From Nocardioides sp. GY 10127 (GTDB taxonomy: Bacteria; Actinomycetota; Actinomycetes; Propionibacteriales; Nocardioidaceae), in the NCBI RefSeq assembly GCF_004919085.1, contig NZ_STGL01000003.1, positions 434,001 through 498,000 on the forward strand: 64,000 bases of DNA, written 5' to 3'. Below the pieces are notes generated by a model. It was not told the DNA's origin and made no database searches. It saw only the letters and a program-made list of their open reading frames with translations. The position numbers were made by a program, and so were the translations under genes. This document shows, piece after piece, positions 1-8,859 of the stretch (the stretch's first letter is position 1; each line of letters begins with the position of its first letter).

Positions 1-140
1 ACCACCTGCCCGCGGCGGTGTGCCTCGTCGTCGCGGCCTCCGGCGTCGTCGTGGGCGGCGTGGGCGCCGGCTTCTGGGCGCTGGTCGCGGGCCTCGTGGT
101 CCGGGCCGTGCTGACCCGGGTCAGCCCAGCCGCACCGTGA
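1..140 (+). CDS. C-terminal fragment of a small membrane protein (possibly AzlD-like)
   Basis: The frame is open from base 3 and ends at TGA 138-140, giving 45 visible residues. They form one or two hydrophobic helices rich in Val, Ala and Gly and end in a short Arg- and Ser-containing tail. This looks like the end of a polytopic inner-membrane protein. The AzlD branched-chain amino acid export family is a guess from the general look of the tail and cannot be confirmed without the upstream part. Its last 20 bases overlap the end of the convergent SpoIID gene. Confidence 0.45.
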   Translation, partial: HLPAAVCLVVAASGVVVGGVGAGFWALVAGLVVRAVLTRVSPAAP

Positions 141-1395
141 ACCAGGTCGAGCGCAGCCCGAGCGCGGAGCGGAAGGTGTCGCCGCTCATCGTCACCGAGC
201 CGCCGCTGCCGACCAGTCGGATCGAGAGCACCCGGCCCTTCCAGCGTCCGTGGCCGTCCCGGTCCAGCACCACGACCTTCTCCAGGTCCCCCACCGCGGG
301 CCAGCGGGCCTCCAGGCTCGCCACGCTCACGGTCGTCTCCCAGGTGTGCACGGGGTTGCCCGACCACCCGTCGTACGGGTCCTTCTCGGCCACCAGGTAG
401 GGCGCGGAGCCCGCCGAGGACCAGCCGCCGTTGCTCGAGGCGAACTGCGTGAACGCCGCCGCCCCGTCGTAGGTGAGGATCGTCCCGGCCGTCTCGGCCA
501 CCGCCGTGTCGGAGGCGGCCACCTCCGCGTCGTAGCCCCCGTAGACCTGGCACGAGGTGGTGTCGCAGAGGTCGTAGGCGGACGAGCGGGGGTGCTCGCG
601 CTCGTAGACGGCGTAGGTGCGGGCGGCGACCGCCTGGGCCTGCACCGCCGCCGCGCTCCACGAGGCCGGGATCTCGCGCGGCACCACGCCCCGCAGGTAG
701 TCGTCGACCTTCACCACGTTGACGGTGTCCCGGGTGCGCTCGCCCGCGGTCACCGTGGCGGAGCGCAGCTTGCCCCGGTACGTGGCCTGACCGTCGTCCG
801 TCACCAGGGTGATCGGGTGGTCGGCGGCGCCGAGCTGGGCGTCGCCCGCGGTGCGCAGCAGGACGCTCCAGCCCTCTCCGGTCACGTGGGCGGCCACCTC
901 GGTGCCGCCGTCGGCCAGGGGCCGCAGCCGGTAGCGGTCGGCGTCCTGCCCCCGGCTGCCGAGCCCGGCCCCGAGCGCGAGGAGCGGGGTCCGCTCCCCC
1001 GTGCTCAGGTCGCGCACCGCCAGCCGCGCCACCGGGAGCACCACGAGCCGGTTGTCGGTGTCGTCGCTGATCAGCACGCGCAGTCGCCCGCCGACCTGCG
1101 TCTGCGTGGTGCCCGGGTAGTAGAAGGCGAGGATGTCGTCGACGTCGAGCCCCTCGCGCGCCGCGCCCTCCGCGCCGTACTGACTCATCCCGTGGCCGTG
1201 GCCGTACCCGCGACCGGGCAGCCGCAGGGTCGTCGTCCCCGAGACGTCCCAGGTGTGCTTGCCCGTCGCCGCGGAGGCCGGCCCCGCCGTGGCGAGGAGG
1301 CCCAGCGAGCCCGCCGAGGCCGCCAGCCCCGAGACCAGCAGTCCGGCGAGCAGGCGGGCGTGGCGGGAGGGGCGAGGGGGGTTCACGGGACTCAT
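121..1395 (-). CDS. Secreted SpoIID/LytB domain protein (copy 1)
   Basis: Protein of 424 residues with an export signal (basic start, hydrophobic core, cleavage near residue 42 after Ala-Ser-Ala). The SpoIID/LytB hallmark GRGYGHGHGMSQYGAEGAA lies at about residues 61-79, and the family segment with the VPREIPASW and AVAARTYA motifs follows in the middle. SpoIID proteins of endospore formers are lytic transglycosylases that cut denuded glycan strands; actinobacterial relatives are presumed cell-wall proteins acting outside the membrane. A close paralogue lies just upstream on the same strand with a 78-base gap, so the two may be co-transcribed. No clear Shine-Dalgarno is visible before the ATG. 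Enzyme activity is inferred. Confidence 0.88.
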   Translation of the reverse strand: MSPVNPPRPSRHARLLAGLLVSGLAASAGSLGLLATAGPASAATGKHTWDVSGTTTLRLPGRGYGHGHGMSQYGAEGAAREGLDVDDILAFYYPGTTQTQVGGRLRVLISDDTDNRLVVLPVARLAVRDLSTGERTPLLALGAGLGSRGQDADRYRLRPLADGGTEVAAHVTGEGWSVLLRTAGDAQLGAADHPITLVTDDGQATYRGKLRSATVTAGERTRDTVNVVKVDDYLRGVVPREIPASWSAAAVQAQAVAARTYAVYEREHPRSSAYDLCDTTSCQVYGGYDAEVAASDTAVAETAGTILTYDGAAAFTQFASSNGGWSSAGSAPYLVAEKDPYDGWSGNPVHTWETTVSVASLEARWPAVGDLEKVVVLDRDGHGRWKGRVLSIRLVGSGGSVTMSGDTFRSALGLRSTWFTVRLG

Positions 1396-1473
1396 GGGAA
1401 CACGCGCCCGGCGCCGCGGGCAGCCGAACCGGTCAGACCTTTGCCGAACCTTCAGGCTCCCCGGCGCGCCCCG

Positions 1474-2739
1474 TCAGGCCTTGCGGAACCAGGTGGAGTA
1501 CATCCCGAGCGCCGAGCGGAAGGCGTCCCCGGTGACCGTCACCGAGCCCTGCGCGCCGACGACCCGGATCGAGGTGACGCGGCCGCCCCAGGCGCCGTTG
1601 CCGTCGCGCGCGAGCACCTTCACCCGCCGGAAGGCCCCCACGCCGGGGAACGCGGCACGCAGCTGCGCCGCCGTGAAGGACACCGTCCAGGAGCGGTACG
1701 GGTTGCCCGACCAGCGGTCCCACGGGTCCCTCTGGTCGATCTGGTAGGCGAGGCTGCTGCCCTGCGTCCAGCCACCGTCGCTGGCCGAGAACTGCGCGAA
1801 GATCGGCTTGCCGCTCCGGGTCATCGCGGCCTTGCGCGTCGCGCGGATCGCGGCGTCCGTGGTGCCGTACTCGGCGTCCGCGCCCCCGTAGACCTGGCAG
1901 GAGGTGGTGTCGCAGATCTGGTAGTACCGGCTGCGGTACTCGGCGCGCTCGAACGCGGCGTAGGTGCGGGCCGCCACCGCCTGGGAGCGCAGCGCCGCGG
2001 CGTGCCACGACGGATAGGCCTCGAGCGGCACGACCCCGCGCAGGTACTGCTCGAGCGGCAGCACGTTGACCGTGTGCCGGTCGCGGCCCCCGGTCACGGC
2101 GGCGCTGCTGCGCAGCGCGCCGCGGTAGGAGGTGCGCCCGCTGGGGGTCACGAGGGTGAGCGGGCCGTCGGCCTGGAACTGCGCCTCGCCCGGCACGGTG
2201 CGCAGGGACGTCCAGCGCTTGCCGGCGAGCTTGTACTGCACCAGCGTCCGCTTCTTCGAGGCCGGACGCAGCCGCCACTGCACCGCGCGCGGGTGCTTGG
2301 CCGCCACGTCGACCACCGCCCCGGACCCGAGGGACTTCACCACGAGGCCGCTGGTGGCCACGACGCGGGTGTCACGGTCGGTGTCGGCGGTGACGAGCAC
2401 CCGGATCGAGCCGCCCACCTTCCCGATGCGCGTGTGCGGGTAGTAGAACCGCACGATCCGCTTCCACCCCACGCCCTGCCGCGCCGCGCCCTCGGCGCCC
2501 CACTGGGACAGGCCCTTGCCGTGGCCGTACCCCCGACCCTGGAGGGTCAGGACGCTGCCGGACCGGGCGGCGGACCCGGCGGTGGTGGTGCCCGTCGTGG
2601 CCTCGGCCGTCGCGGCGGAGGCGGCCCCCGGGGCCAGGACGCCGGGCAGCAGCGCGGCCGCCAGCAGGGCGCCGGCGAGGCCGCGGCGGGACCGGCGGGT
2701 GGCCTGGGTGGGACGGGTGGACTGGCGCTTCCGAGACAT
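1474..2739 (-). CDS. Secreted SpoIID/LytB domain protein (copy 2)
   Basis: Protein of 421 residues. The reading frame is open far upstream, but the ATG at 2739 has a GGAG ribosome site about 5 bases before it and begins a typical Arg/Lys-rich signal peptide with cleavage after residue 42 (Ala-Ser-Ala), so I chose it. GRGYGHGKGLSQWGAEGAA lies at residues 68-86, and a DTTSCQVYGG segment is shared with copy 1. It ends in the same FRSALGMYSTWF-type tail as copy 1, so the two arose by tandem duplication and then diverged. Expected role: cell-wall glycan processing outside the membrane. The upstream gene on this strand is separated by a hairpin at 2830-2854. Confidence 0.88.
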   Translation of the reverse strand: MSRKRQSTRPTQATRRSRRGLAGALLAAALLPGVLAPGAASAATAEATTGTTTAGSAARSGSVLTLQGRGYGHGKGLSQWGAEGAARQGVGWKRIVRFYYPHTRIGKVGGSIRVLVTADTDRDTRVVATSGLVVKSLGSGAVVDVAAKHPRAVQWRLRPASKKRTLVQYKLAGKRWTSLRTVPGEAQFQADGPLTLVTPSGRTSYRGALRSSAAVTGGRDRHTVNVLPLEQYLRGVVPLEAYPSWHAAALRSQAVAARTYAAFERAEYRSRYYQICDTTSCQVYGGADAEYGTTDAAIRATRKAAMTRSGKPIFAQFSASDGGWTQGSSLAYQIDQRDPWDRWSGNPYRSWTVSFTAAQLRAAFPGVGAFRRVKVLARDGNGAWGGRVTSIRVVGAQGSVTVTGDAFRSALGMYSTWFRKA

Positions 2740-2829
2740 GCTGCTCCACTGCTCGACGGTGCTCGCGCACGCGAGCGGGTCGGTGACGATGAGACATCGA
2801 GCATGCCCGGTCGGTCCAACCCGCGCCGG

Positions 2830-2854
2830 GGAACGGACCGTTTCGGTCCGTTCC
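2830..2854. terminator. Perfect 11-bp hairpin after the LpdA-like gene
   Basis: The arms GGAACGGACCG (2830-2840) and CGGTCCGTTCC (2844-2854) are fully complementary with a TTT loop. It lies 56 bases past the stop of the minus-strand flavoprotein gene and 91 bases before the SpoIID start. There is no U-tract, which is normal in high-GC actinobacteria. It could instead be an operator for the SpoIID pair. Confidence 0.55.
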
Positions 2855-2909
2855 GCGGGCCCGCCGGACAGGGGCCAGACAGGTGGCCGGACGGGGGGGT
2901 GAGCGGGGC

Positions 2910-4328
2910 TCAGGCGGTGTGCAGCCGCCGCGCCGCCTCGGCCACCGAGCCGGACAGCGAGGGGTAGACGGTGAAGGCCTGGGCGAGCTGGTCGGCGGTG
3001 ATCGACTCGGCCACCGCCAGGGCCACCGGGTGGATGAGCTCGGAGGCGCGCGGGCCCACCACGACGCCACCGACCACGACGCGGCTGCCGGGGCGGCAGA
3101 ACAGCTTCACGAAGCCGTCGTGCACGCCCTGCATCTTGGCGCGGGGGTTGCCCGAGAGCGGCAGCATGACCGTCTCGGCCTGGATCTCGCCGGTGTCGAC
3201 GGCGTTCTGGGAGCACCCGACGGTGGCGATCTCGGGGGCGGTGAACACGTTCGAGGAGACCGTCTTGAGGTCCAGCGGGTGCACCGCGTCGCCGAGGACG
3301 TGGTACATCGCGATGCGGCCCTGCATGGCGGCCACCGAGGCGAGCATGAACACGCCGGTGCAGTCGCCGGCCGCGTAGACGCCGCGGGCGGTGGTCCGCG
3401 AGACGCGGTCGACCTGGACGAACCCACCGGCGTCGAGGCTGACGCCGGCCTCCTCCAGGCCCAGCCCGGCGGTGTTCGGGATCGAGCCGAGGGCGAGGAT
3501 GCAGTGCGAGCCCTGGACGCTGCGGCCGTCCGTGAGCTCGACGGTCACGACGTCGCCGTCGCGCGTCACCGAGGCCATCCGCGAGAGGCTCATGACCTCC
3601 ATGCCGTGGCGCTGGCTGACCTCCTCGAGCACGCGGGAGGCGTCCGCGTCCTCGCCCGGCAGCACGCGGTCGCGCGAGGAGACGAGGGTGACGGGGACGC
3701 CGAGGGCGAGGTAGGCGCTGGCGAACTCGGCGCCCGTGACGCCGGAGCCGACCACGATCAGCTTCTCGGGCAGCTCGGTCAGGTCGTAGACCTGCTCCCA
3801 CGTCAGGATGCGCTCGCCGTCCGGCTGGGCCGTGGGCAGCGTGCGCGGGTGCGCGCCGGTGGCGAGCAGGACCGCGTCGGCCTCGTGGACGGTCTCGGTG
3901 CCGTCCGCCGCGGTGGCGATCACCCGGCCGGGGCCGTCGAGGCGGCCGGTGCCGGCGACGATCTGCACGCCGTCGCGGCGCAGCCGGGCCTCGATGTCGC
4001 GGGACTGCTCCGCGGCCAGCGCGAGCACGCGGGCGTTGACCTTGGCGAGGTCGACGGTCACGCCGTCGTTCTCGGCGGCGTCGCCGGAGCGGTGGCCCGG
4101 CGAGCCGAGCGTGATGCCCAGCTCGGCGGCGGCGCGGACGTCCGTCATGAGGCCGGCGGTGGCGATGAGCGTCTTGCTCGGCACGCAGTCCGTGAGCACC
4201 GCGGAGCCGCCGAGACCGTCGCGGTCGATGACGGTGACCTGGGCGCCGAGCTGCGCGGCGACGTGGGCCGCCTCGTAGCCGCCGGGGCCACCTCCGACGA
4301 TGACGACGCGCTCGTCGGTCCGGTTCAT
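2910..4328 (-). CDS. lpdA: NAD(P)H-quinone dehydrogenase, LpdA type (flavoprotein of the disulfide reductase fold)
   Basis: Protein of 472 residues with an N-terminal FAD motif (VIVGGGPGGYEAA, residues 9-21), a central NAD(P)-binding region (VVGSGVTGAEFASAY) and the C-terminal dimer domain. The redox-active site is not the canonical CxxxxC: it reads GGSAVLTDCVPSK, with Ala43 where the first Cys should be and only Cys48 kept. This is the pattern of M. tuberculosis LpdA (Rv3303c), which reduces quinones with NAD(P)H rather than lipoamide. So it is probably a cytoplasmic quinone reductase and not a lipoamide dehydrogenase; the true lipoamide enzyme is the next gene upstream. A purine nucleoside phosphorylase gene lies nearby, as I recall for the mycobacterial locus. 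Confidence 0.85.
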   Translation of the reverse strand: MNRTDERVVIVGGGPGGYEAAHVAAQLGAQVTVIDRDGLGGSAVLTDCVPSKTLIATAGLMTDVRAAAELGITLGSPGHRSGDAAENDGVTVDLAKVNARVLALAAEQSRDIEARLRRDGVQIVAGTGRLDGPGRVIATAADGTETVHEADAVLLATGAHPRTLPTAQPDGERILTWEQVYDLTELPEKLIVVGSGVTGAEFASAYLALGVPVTLVSSRDRVLPGEDADASRVLEEVSQRHGMEVMSLSRMASVTRDGDVVTVELTDGRSVQGSHCILALGSIPNTAGLGLEEAGVSLDAGGFVQVDRVSRTTARGVYAAGDCTGVFMLASVAAMQGRIAMYHVLGDAVHPLDLKTVSSNVFTAPEIATVGCSQNAVDTGEIQAETVMLPLSGNPRAKMQGVHDGFVKLFCRPGSRVVVGGVVVGPRASELIHPVALAVAESITADQLAQAFTVYPSLSGSVAEAARRLHTA

Positions 4329-4436
4329 GCGGTGCTCCTCGCTCGTGGCTGCCGGCCGGTGCGCCGGTGCTGCGGGTGGTCGGTGGAGGGGCGGGGCCGA
4401 CGGGGGCGGCCCCAGGACACGCCCGGGGACGTGTCA

Positions 4437-4475
4437 CGGGCCGGGCAGCGGGGGGTCTCCCCACTGCCCGGCCCG
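4437..4475. terminator. Strong GC hairpin after lpd
   Basis: CGGGCCGGGCAG (4437-4448) pairs perfectly with CTGCCCGGCCCG (4464-4475), and inner G and C runs can extend the stem. It starts six bases beyond the lpd stop on the minus strand, the expected place for an intrinsic or hairpin-type terminator of lpd. Confidence 0.7.
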
Positions 4476-4480
4476 GTGCG

Positions 4481-5878
4481 TCACAGGTTGATCATGTGGC
4501 CCGTGATGCCGTGGACGGCCTCCTTCACGGCCTCCGACAGGGTCGGGTGCGCGAAGACGTTGCGGGCCACCTCGTCGGCGGTGAGGTCCCACTTCTGAGC
4601 CAGGGTCAGCACCGGCAGCTGCTCGGTGACGTCCGGGCCGATCATGTGGGCGCCGAGGATCTCGTTGTGCTCGGCGTCCGCGACGACCTTGACGAAGCCG
4701 ACGGCGTCGCCCAGGCCCTGGGCCTTGCCGTTCGCGGAGAACGGGAAGGTCGCGGTCTTGACGTCGTAACCCTTGTCGCGGGCCTGCTGCTCGGAGTAGC
4801 CGAACGAGCCGATCTGCGGCTGGCAGTAGGTGGCGCGCGGGATGAAGTCGAACTCGACCGGCATGGTCTCCTCGCCGGCGATGACCTCGGCGGCGACGAT
4901 GCCCATGGCCTCGGCCACGTGGGCGAGCATCATCTTGCCGGTCACGTCGCCGATGGCGTAGACGCCCTCGACGTTGGTCCGGCCGTACTCGTCGATCGCG
5001 ATGGCGCCACGCTCGGTGAGGGCGACGCCGGCGTTCTCCAGGCCGTAGCCCTCGACCCGCGGCGCGAAGCCGAAGGCGGCGAGCATCTTGTCGGCCTCGA
5101 TGACCTGGGAGTCGCCGCCGGCCGCCGGGCTGACGGTGACGCGGACGCCGGAGCCGGTGTCCTCGACGTTCTCGACCTTGGTCGAGAGCAGCACGTTGAT
5201 GCCGAGCTTCTTGTAGTGCTTGAGGAGCTCCTTGGACACGTCCGCGTCCTCGGTGGGCACCATGCGGTCGAGGAACTCCACGATCGTCACGTCGACGCCG
5301 AAGTTCTTCATCACGTAGGCGAACTCGACACCGATCGCGCCGGAGCCGCCGATGATCATCGAGCCGGGCAGGTTCGCGTCGAGGATCTGCTCCTCGTAGG
5401 TCACGACGTTGGCCGACTTGGTCATGCCGGGGAGCATCCGCACCTGGGCGCCCGCGGCGATGATGAGGTTGTCGCAGGTGTAGGCGGTCACCGAGCCGTC
5501 CTTGCCGCGGACGTCGACGCTCTTGGGGCCCGTGAGGGTGCCCCAGCCGTCGATCTCGGTGATCTTGTTCTTCTTCATCAGGTAGTGGACACCCTTGACG
5601 ATGCCCTCGCTCACCTTGCGGGAGCGGGCGTGCGTCGGGCCGAAGGACATCGAGGCGTCGCCCTCGATGCCGTACTTGGCCTTCTCGTGGGTGAGCACGT
5701 GGGAGAGCTCGGCGTTCTTCAGGAGCGCCTTGGACGGGATGCACCCGACGTTGAGGCAGACACCGCCCCAGTACTTCTCCTCGATCACGGCGACGGACTT
5801 GCCGAGCTGAGCCGCACGGATGGCCGCGACGTAACCGCCGGGGCCGGCACCAAGAACCAGAACATCGAAGTGGGTCAC
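4481..5878 (-). CDS. lpd: Dihydrolipoyl dehydrogenase (E3)
   Basis: Protein of 465 residues. FAD motif [14 protein letters not shown] at 6-19; the canonical redox-active pair Cys41 and Cys46 in [16 protein letters not shown] motif [15 protein letters not shown] in the middle; and a C-terminal interface with the catalytic His-Glu region [14 protein letters not shown]. It reoxidises dihydrolipoamide of the pyruvate and 2-oxoglutarate dehydrogenase complexes, using FAD and NAD in the cytoplasm. The start is a GTG seven bases downstream of a TAGGCT hexamer, so the mRNA is probably leaderless. A strong hairpin follows the stop, so it is likely monocistronic. Confidence 0.95.
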   Translation of the reverse strand: MTHFDVLVLGAGPGGYVAAIRAAQLGKSVAVIEEKYWGGVCLNVGCIPSKALLKNAELSHVLTHEKAKYGIEGDASMSFGPTHARSRKVSEGIVKGVHYLMKKNKITEIDGWGTLTGPKSVDVRGKDGSVTAYTCDNLIIAAGAQVRMLPGMTKSANVVTYEEQILDANLPGSMIIGGSGAIGVEFAYVMKNFGVDVTIVEFLDRMVPTEDADVSKELLKHYKKLGINVLLSTKVENVEDTGSGVRVTVSPAAGGDSQVIEADKMLAAFGFAPRVEGYGLENAGVALTERGAIAIDEYGRTNVEGVYAIGDVTGKMMLAHVAEAMGIVAAEVIAGEETMPVEFDFIPRATYCQPQIGSFGYSEQQARDKGYDVKTATFPFSANGKAQGLGDAVGFVKVVADAEHNEILGAHMIGPDVTEQLPVLTLAQKWDLTADEVARNVFAHPTLSEAVKEAVHGITGHMINL

Positions 5879-5885
5879 GGCGCCC

Positions 5886-5891
5886 AGCCTA
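5886..5891 (-). promoter_or_regulatory. -10 element of lpd (leaderless)
   Basis: TAGGCT on the minus strand, seven bases before the lpd GTG. It fits the actinobacterial TANNNT -10 consensus and places the transcription start on or next to the start codon. Confidence 0.55.
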
Positions 5892-5922
5892 GTGCTCCGT
5901 CCGAGGCGCCCGGGCCACGGGT

Positions 5923-5928
5923 TAACCT
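5923..5928 (+). promoter_or_regulatory. -10 element of the cyclotransferase gene (leaderless)
   Basis: TAACCT followed by eight bases and the GTG at 5937. This decides the start: the frame is open further upstream to 5892, but a start there would lie before the promoter. Confidence 0.5.
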
Positions 5929-5936
5929 TCGGTCCC

Positions 5937-6389
5937 GTGACGCTGTACGCCGCCTACGGCAGCAACCTCGACCCGGCCCGCATGAGCGAGCGCTGCCCGC
6001 ACTCCCCGCTGGAGACCACGGGGTGGCTGACCGGCTGGCGGCTCACCTTCGGCGGCGAGGAGCACGGCTGGGACGGCGCGCTGCCGACCATCGTCCAGGA
6101 CCCCTTCGAGCAGGTCTTCGTGGCGGTCTACGACGTGACGCGCGAGGACGAGTCGGTCCTCGACCAGGTGGAGATGGCCGAATCCGGCCTGTACCGCAAG
6201 ACCAAGGTGCGGATCAGCACGATGAGCGGCGAGCAGGTCGTGTGGACCTACGTGCTGGACGCCTACGAGGGCGGCCTGCCCTCGGCGCTGCACCTCGGCG
6301 TGCTGGCCGACGCGGCCGAGGCCGCCGGCGCCCCGGCCGACTACGTGCACGCGGTGCGCAACCGCGACTGCCGCTCCACCGGCCTCTGA
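5937..6389 (+). CDS. Gamma-glutamylcyclotransferase family protein
   Basis: Protein of 150 residues. It opens with the substrate-loop signature LYAAYGSNL (residues 3-11) of the GGCT fold and carries an acidic residue in the [11 protein letters not shown] stretch near residue 80 that fits the family's general base. Family members cyclise the gamma-glutamyl group of gamma-glutamyl amines or peptides to 5-oxoproline. The exact substrate here is unknown; mycothiol-producing actinobacteria have little glutathione, so a gamma-glutamyl amino acid or amine is more likely. It is divergent from lpd over a 58-base gap containing both -10 elements. Confidence 0.82.
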   Translation: MTLYAAYGSNLDPARMSERCPHSPLETTGWLTGWRLTFGGEEHGWDGALPTIVQDPFEQVFVAVYDVTREDESVLDQVEMAESGLYRKTKVRISTMSGEQVVWTYVLDAYEGGLPSALHLGVLADAAEAAGAPADYVHAVRNRDCRSTGL

Positions 6390-6503
6390 GCCCCGGCACC
6401 GCCTGAGCGTGGGCGGGGGCGGCGCGTCGGTCGGCGCGCGCGACCCACGTGAAGGAGCAGTGAAGGACGCCTGTCGGGCACGAGCGGACCAGACCGGGCC
6501 GCG

Positions 6504-6509
6504 TAGGGT
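6504..6509 (+). promoter_or_regulatory. -10 element of the PNP gene (leaderless)
   Basis: TAGGGT followed by six bases and the GTG at 6516. The 126-base gap before it shows nothing else but an imperfect 11-base duplication (6449-6470). Confidence 0.5.
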
Positions 6510-6515
6510 GCACGG

Positions 6516-7325
6516 GTGACCAGCGACGCGACCACCGACCCGTACGCCCTCGCGGACCAGGCCGCCGCCCGGCTGGCCGAGCTGACGGGCGTCGAGCGGC
6601 ACGACGTCGCGCTCGTCCTGGGCTCCGGCTGGTTGCCGGCCGCCGAGGGCCTCGGTGAGCCCGACGCCGTCGTCGACGTCACCGAGCTCCCCGGCTTCTC
6701 CGCCGCGGCGGTCGCGGGCCACAGCGGCACCGTCCGCTCTCTCGCGCTCGGCGACAAGCGCCTGCTGCTGTTCGGCTCCCGCACCCACTACTACGAGGGC
6801 CGGGGCGTGGACGCGGTCGTCCACGGCGTCCGCACGGCGGCGGCCGCGGGCTGCCGCACCATCGTGCTCACCAACGGCTGCGGCGGGCTCAAGGAGACCT
6901 GGTCCCCCGGCACCCCGGTGCTCATCAGCGACCACATCAACCTCACCGGCCGCTCGCCCCTGACGGGTGCGCGCTTCGTCGACCTGACGGACCTCTACTC
7001 CTCGCGTCTGCGGACGCTGTGCCGCGAGCTGGACCCGACCCTCGACGAGGGCGTCTACGTCCAGTTCCCCGGCCCCCACTACGAGACCCCCGCCGAGATC
7101 GGCATGGTCCGGGCGATCGGCGGGCACCTCGTGGGGATGAGCACGACCCTCGAGGCGATCGCCGCCCGCGAGGCCGGCATGGAGGTCCTCGGCCTCAGCC
7201 TCGTCACCAACCTCGCGGCCGGGATCACCGGCGAGCCCCTCGACCACGCCGAGGTGCTCGAGGCCGGCCGGGCCGCGGCCGAGCGGATGGGCGGGCTGCT
7301 GGCCCGCGTCGTCCCGGCCCTCTGA
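6516..7325 (+). CDS. deoD: Purine nucleoside phosphorylase (trimeric class)
   Basis: Protein of 269 residues, the usual size of the trimeric PNP class. It shows the phosphate loop VLGSGW (35-40), the GHSGTVRSL phosphate-binding segment, the TNGCGGL base-site segment near 120, GPHYETPAEI near 190 and a final TNLAAGI block. It splits inosine, guanosine and their deoxy forms with phosphate into base plus (deoxy)ribose-1-phosphate in the cytoplasm. It fits the nucleoside salvage genes at 19.6-35 kb. A TetR regulator starts 20 bases downstream and may share its transcript. The symbol follows the mycobacterial name; punA is equally used. Confidence 0.93.
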   Translation: MTSDATTDPYALADQAAARLAELTGVERHDVALVLGSGWLPAAEGLGEPDAVVDVTELPGFSAAAVAGHSGTVRSLALGDKRLLLFGSRTHYYEGRGVDAVVHGVRTAAAAGCRTIVLTNGCGGLKETWSPGTPVLISDHINLTGRSPLTGARFVDLTDLYSSRLRTLCRELDPTLDEGVYVQFPGPHYETPAEIGMVRAIGGHLVGMSTTLEAIAAREAGMEVLGLSLVTNLAAGITGEPLDHAEVLEAGRAAAERMGGLLARVVPAL

Positions 7326-7345
7326 GCAGGACGGAGGCCAGGACC

Positions 7346-8083
7346 GTGACAGAGCCCAGCCAGCCCGGGACCGGGACCGGGACCGACGAGGCCACCCGGC
7401 CCCAGGACGCCCGCGAGCTCGGTCGCACCACCCGGGCCAAGCTAGTCGAGGCGGCCACCCGCGCGTTCGCCGAGCACGGTGCCGCGAACGCCTCGCTGCT
7501 CGACATCACGCGCCAGGCGGGCCAGCGCAACCGCGGCGCCGTCCACTACCACTTCGGCTCGCGGGAGAAGCTGCTCGCCGCCGTCCTTGACCAGCACGCG
7601 GAGTTCCTCGCCGAGCGCGAGCTCCGCCTGCTCCAGGTGGCCCGCAGCCGCCCCGACGACGACCTCGCGTCCGCGCTGGAGCCCTCGATCCGCCCCATGG
7701 TGGAGCTCGCGGGCACCGGCTGGCGCGGGCGCTGCTACCCGGTGATCCTCGCCGAGCTCGTCGCGGACGAGGTCGTCGACGACGACCCCGACGTCCGCGC
7801 GGCGCTCGAGCGCACCGGCGGGTACCAGGTCTTCGAGCTCATCGCCTCGCGCATGCCCGCCATGCCGGAGGCGCTGCTGCGCGAGCGGCTCAACGTCTAC
7901 TCCGGCTTCGCGCTGCGGGCCGTGAGCGACCGCGCGCGGGCCCTGGAGCGGGCCGAGCGCGGCGTCGCGGGGCCGCACCACCGCCAGCAGCTGGACGAGG
8001 ACGACTTCGTGGCGAACCTCGTGGCCATGTCGGTGGCGATGCTGACCGCGCCGGTGCCGGCAGCCCTGAGCCGGCAGCCCTGA
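7346..8083 (+). CDS. TetR family transcriptional regulator
   Basis: Protein of 245 residues. The N-terminal helix-turn-helix (about residues 32-80) has the TetR pattern AATRAFAEHGAANASLLDI, followed by GAVHYHFGSREKLLAAVLD. The larger C-terminal ligand domain has no recognisable class. The frame is open upstream, but GTG 7346 has GGAGG about 10 bases before it and leaves a normal 35-residue lead, so I chose it. It follows the PNP gene by 20 bases and may be in its operon; whether it controls PNP is unknown. The stop codon lies inside a 14-bp tandem repeat (8057-8112). Confidence 0.88.
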   Translation: MTEPSQPGTGTGTDEATRPQDARELGRTTRAKLVEAATRAFAEHGAANASLLDITRQAGQRNRGAVHYHFGSREKLLAAVLDQHAEFLAERELRLLQVARSRPDDDLASALEPSIRPMVELAGTGWRGRCYPVILAELVADEVVDDDPDVRAALERTGGYQVFELIASRMPAMPEALLRERLNVYSGFALRAVSDRARALERAERGVAGPHHRQQLDEDDFVANLVAMSVAMLTAPVPAALSRQP

Positions 8084-8112
8084 ACCGGCAGCCCTGAACC
8101 GGCAGCCCTGGG
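8057..8112. repeat. 14-bp tandem repeat (4 copies) across the TetR stop codon
   Basis: Four adjacent 14-base units starting at 8057, 8071, 8085 and 8099 share the core CCGGCAGCCCTG and differ only in the last one or two bases. The TetR stop TGA (8081-8083) is in unit 2, and unit 3 carries the same TGA. The first unit encodes part of the protein tail. Confidence 0.9.
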
Positions 8113-8193
8113 CCGGACCTGAGGGTTCTCCCGCGACGTCCGTACCGGTGTGACCTGTACCGCGGGCGGCATCGACAGGCCGTCAGCGGTCAC

Positions 8194-8199
8194 TATGGT
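8194..8199 (+). promoter_or_regulatory. -10 element of the second TetR gene (leaderless)
   Basis: TATGGT, six bases before the ATG at 8206. Confidence 0.5.
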
Positions 8200-8205
8200 G
8201 GTCGT

Positions 8206-8859
8206 ATGCCCCTGCGGACGCCCGGCCTCAGCATGGCCGAGCACAGCGCCCGCTTGCAGGCCCGGGTGCTGGACGCCTTCGCGCTGCTGCTCGGCGAGCG
8301 CACCTACGAGTCGCTGACGATGGCCCACATCGCCTCGCGGGCCGGCATCGGTCGCACGGCGATCTACCACCACTACACCGACAAGGCGTCGGTCGCGGTC
8401 GCCTACGTGCAGGGCGAGACCGCGCGCTACCTGGCCGCCCTCGAGGAGGAGCTGGCCAGCTGCGACGACGCCGTCGCCCGGTTGCGCGGCTACCTGGCGC
8501 TGCACCTGGTCGACCGCGACGCGTGGATCCTCGGGCGCAGCGTCGTCGACGTCCTGCCTCCGGGCGCCCGCGAGGAGATCCTGAGCGAGCTGGCAGCCGA
8601 GGACGCGGCCCTGCGCGGCGTCCTGCTGGACGTCTCGACGACCGGGCACCTGGCGCTGGACGTCGACTCGGCCGCCGTCCTGGTGCGCTCGTGCCTGGCC
8701 GGGCGGGGCGTGCCGGCCGACGTCCTCGAGCGCTTCCTGCTCCGGGGGCTGGGCCTCCCGTGCCCGGACGACCCGGCGAACGAGGCGGCGATGGCGGCGG
8801 GTGCCGCCGGCCCGAGCCGGGGCACCGCCGCCGCGCCGCTCAGCGCACCGCGCGCGTGA
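8206..8859 (+). CDS. TetR family transcriptional regulator
   Basis: Protein of 217 residues. An N-terminal TetR helix-turn-helix occupies residues 14-62 ([19 protein letters not shown], then [20 protein letters not shown]), followed by a helical effector domain of usual size. It is convergent with the first HtaA-type heme protein and overlaps its 3' end by 20 bases, so this orientation gives no direct operon link to heme uptake. The ATG sits just after a TATGGT hexamer, indicating its own promoter. Target and ligand are unknown. Confidence 0.88.

Noticed and set aside
250..2967. Very long open frames opposite SpoIID genes, and many similar ones through the window
   Set aside because: They are the usual antisense or shifted-frame shadows of high-GC coding DNA; composition and lack of domains argue against them.
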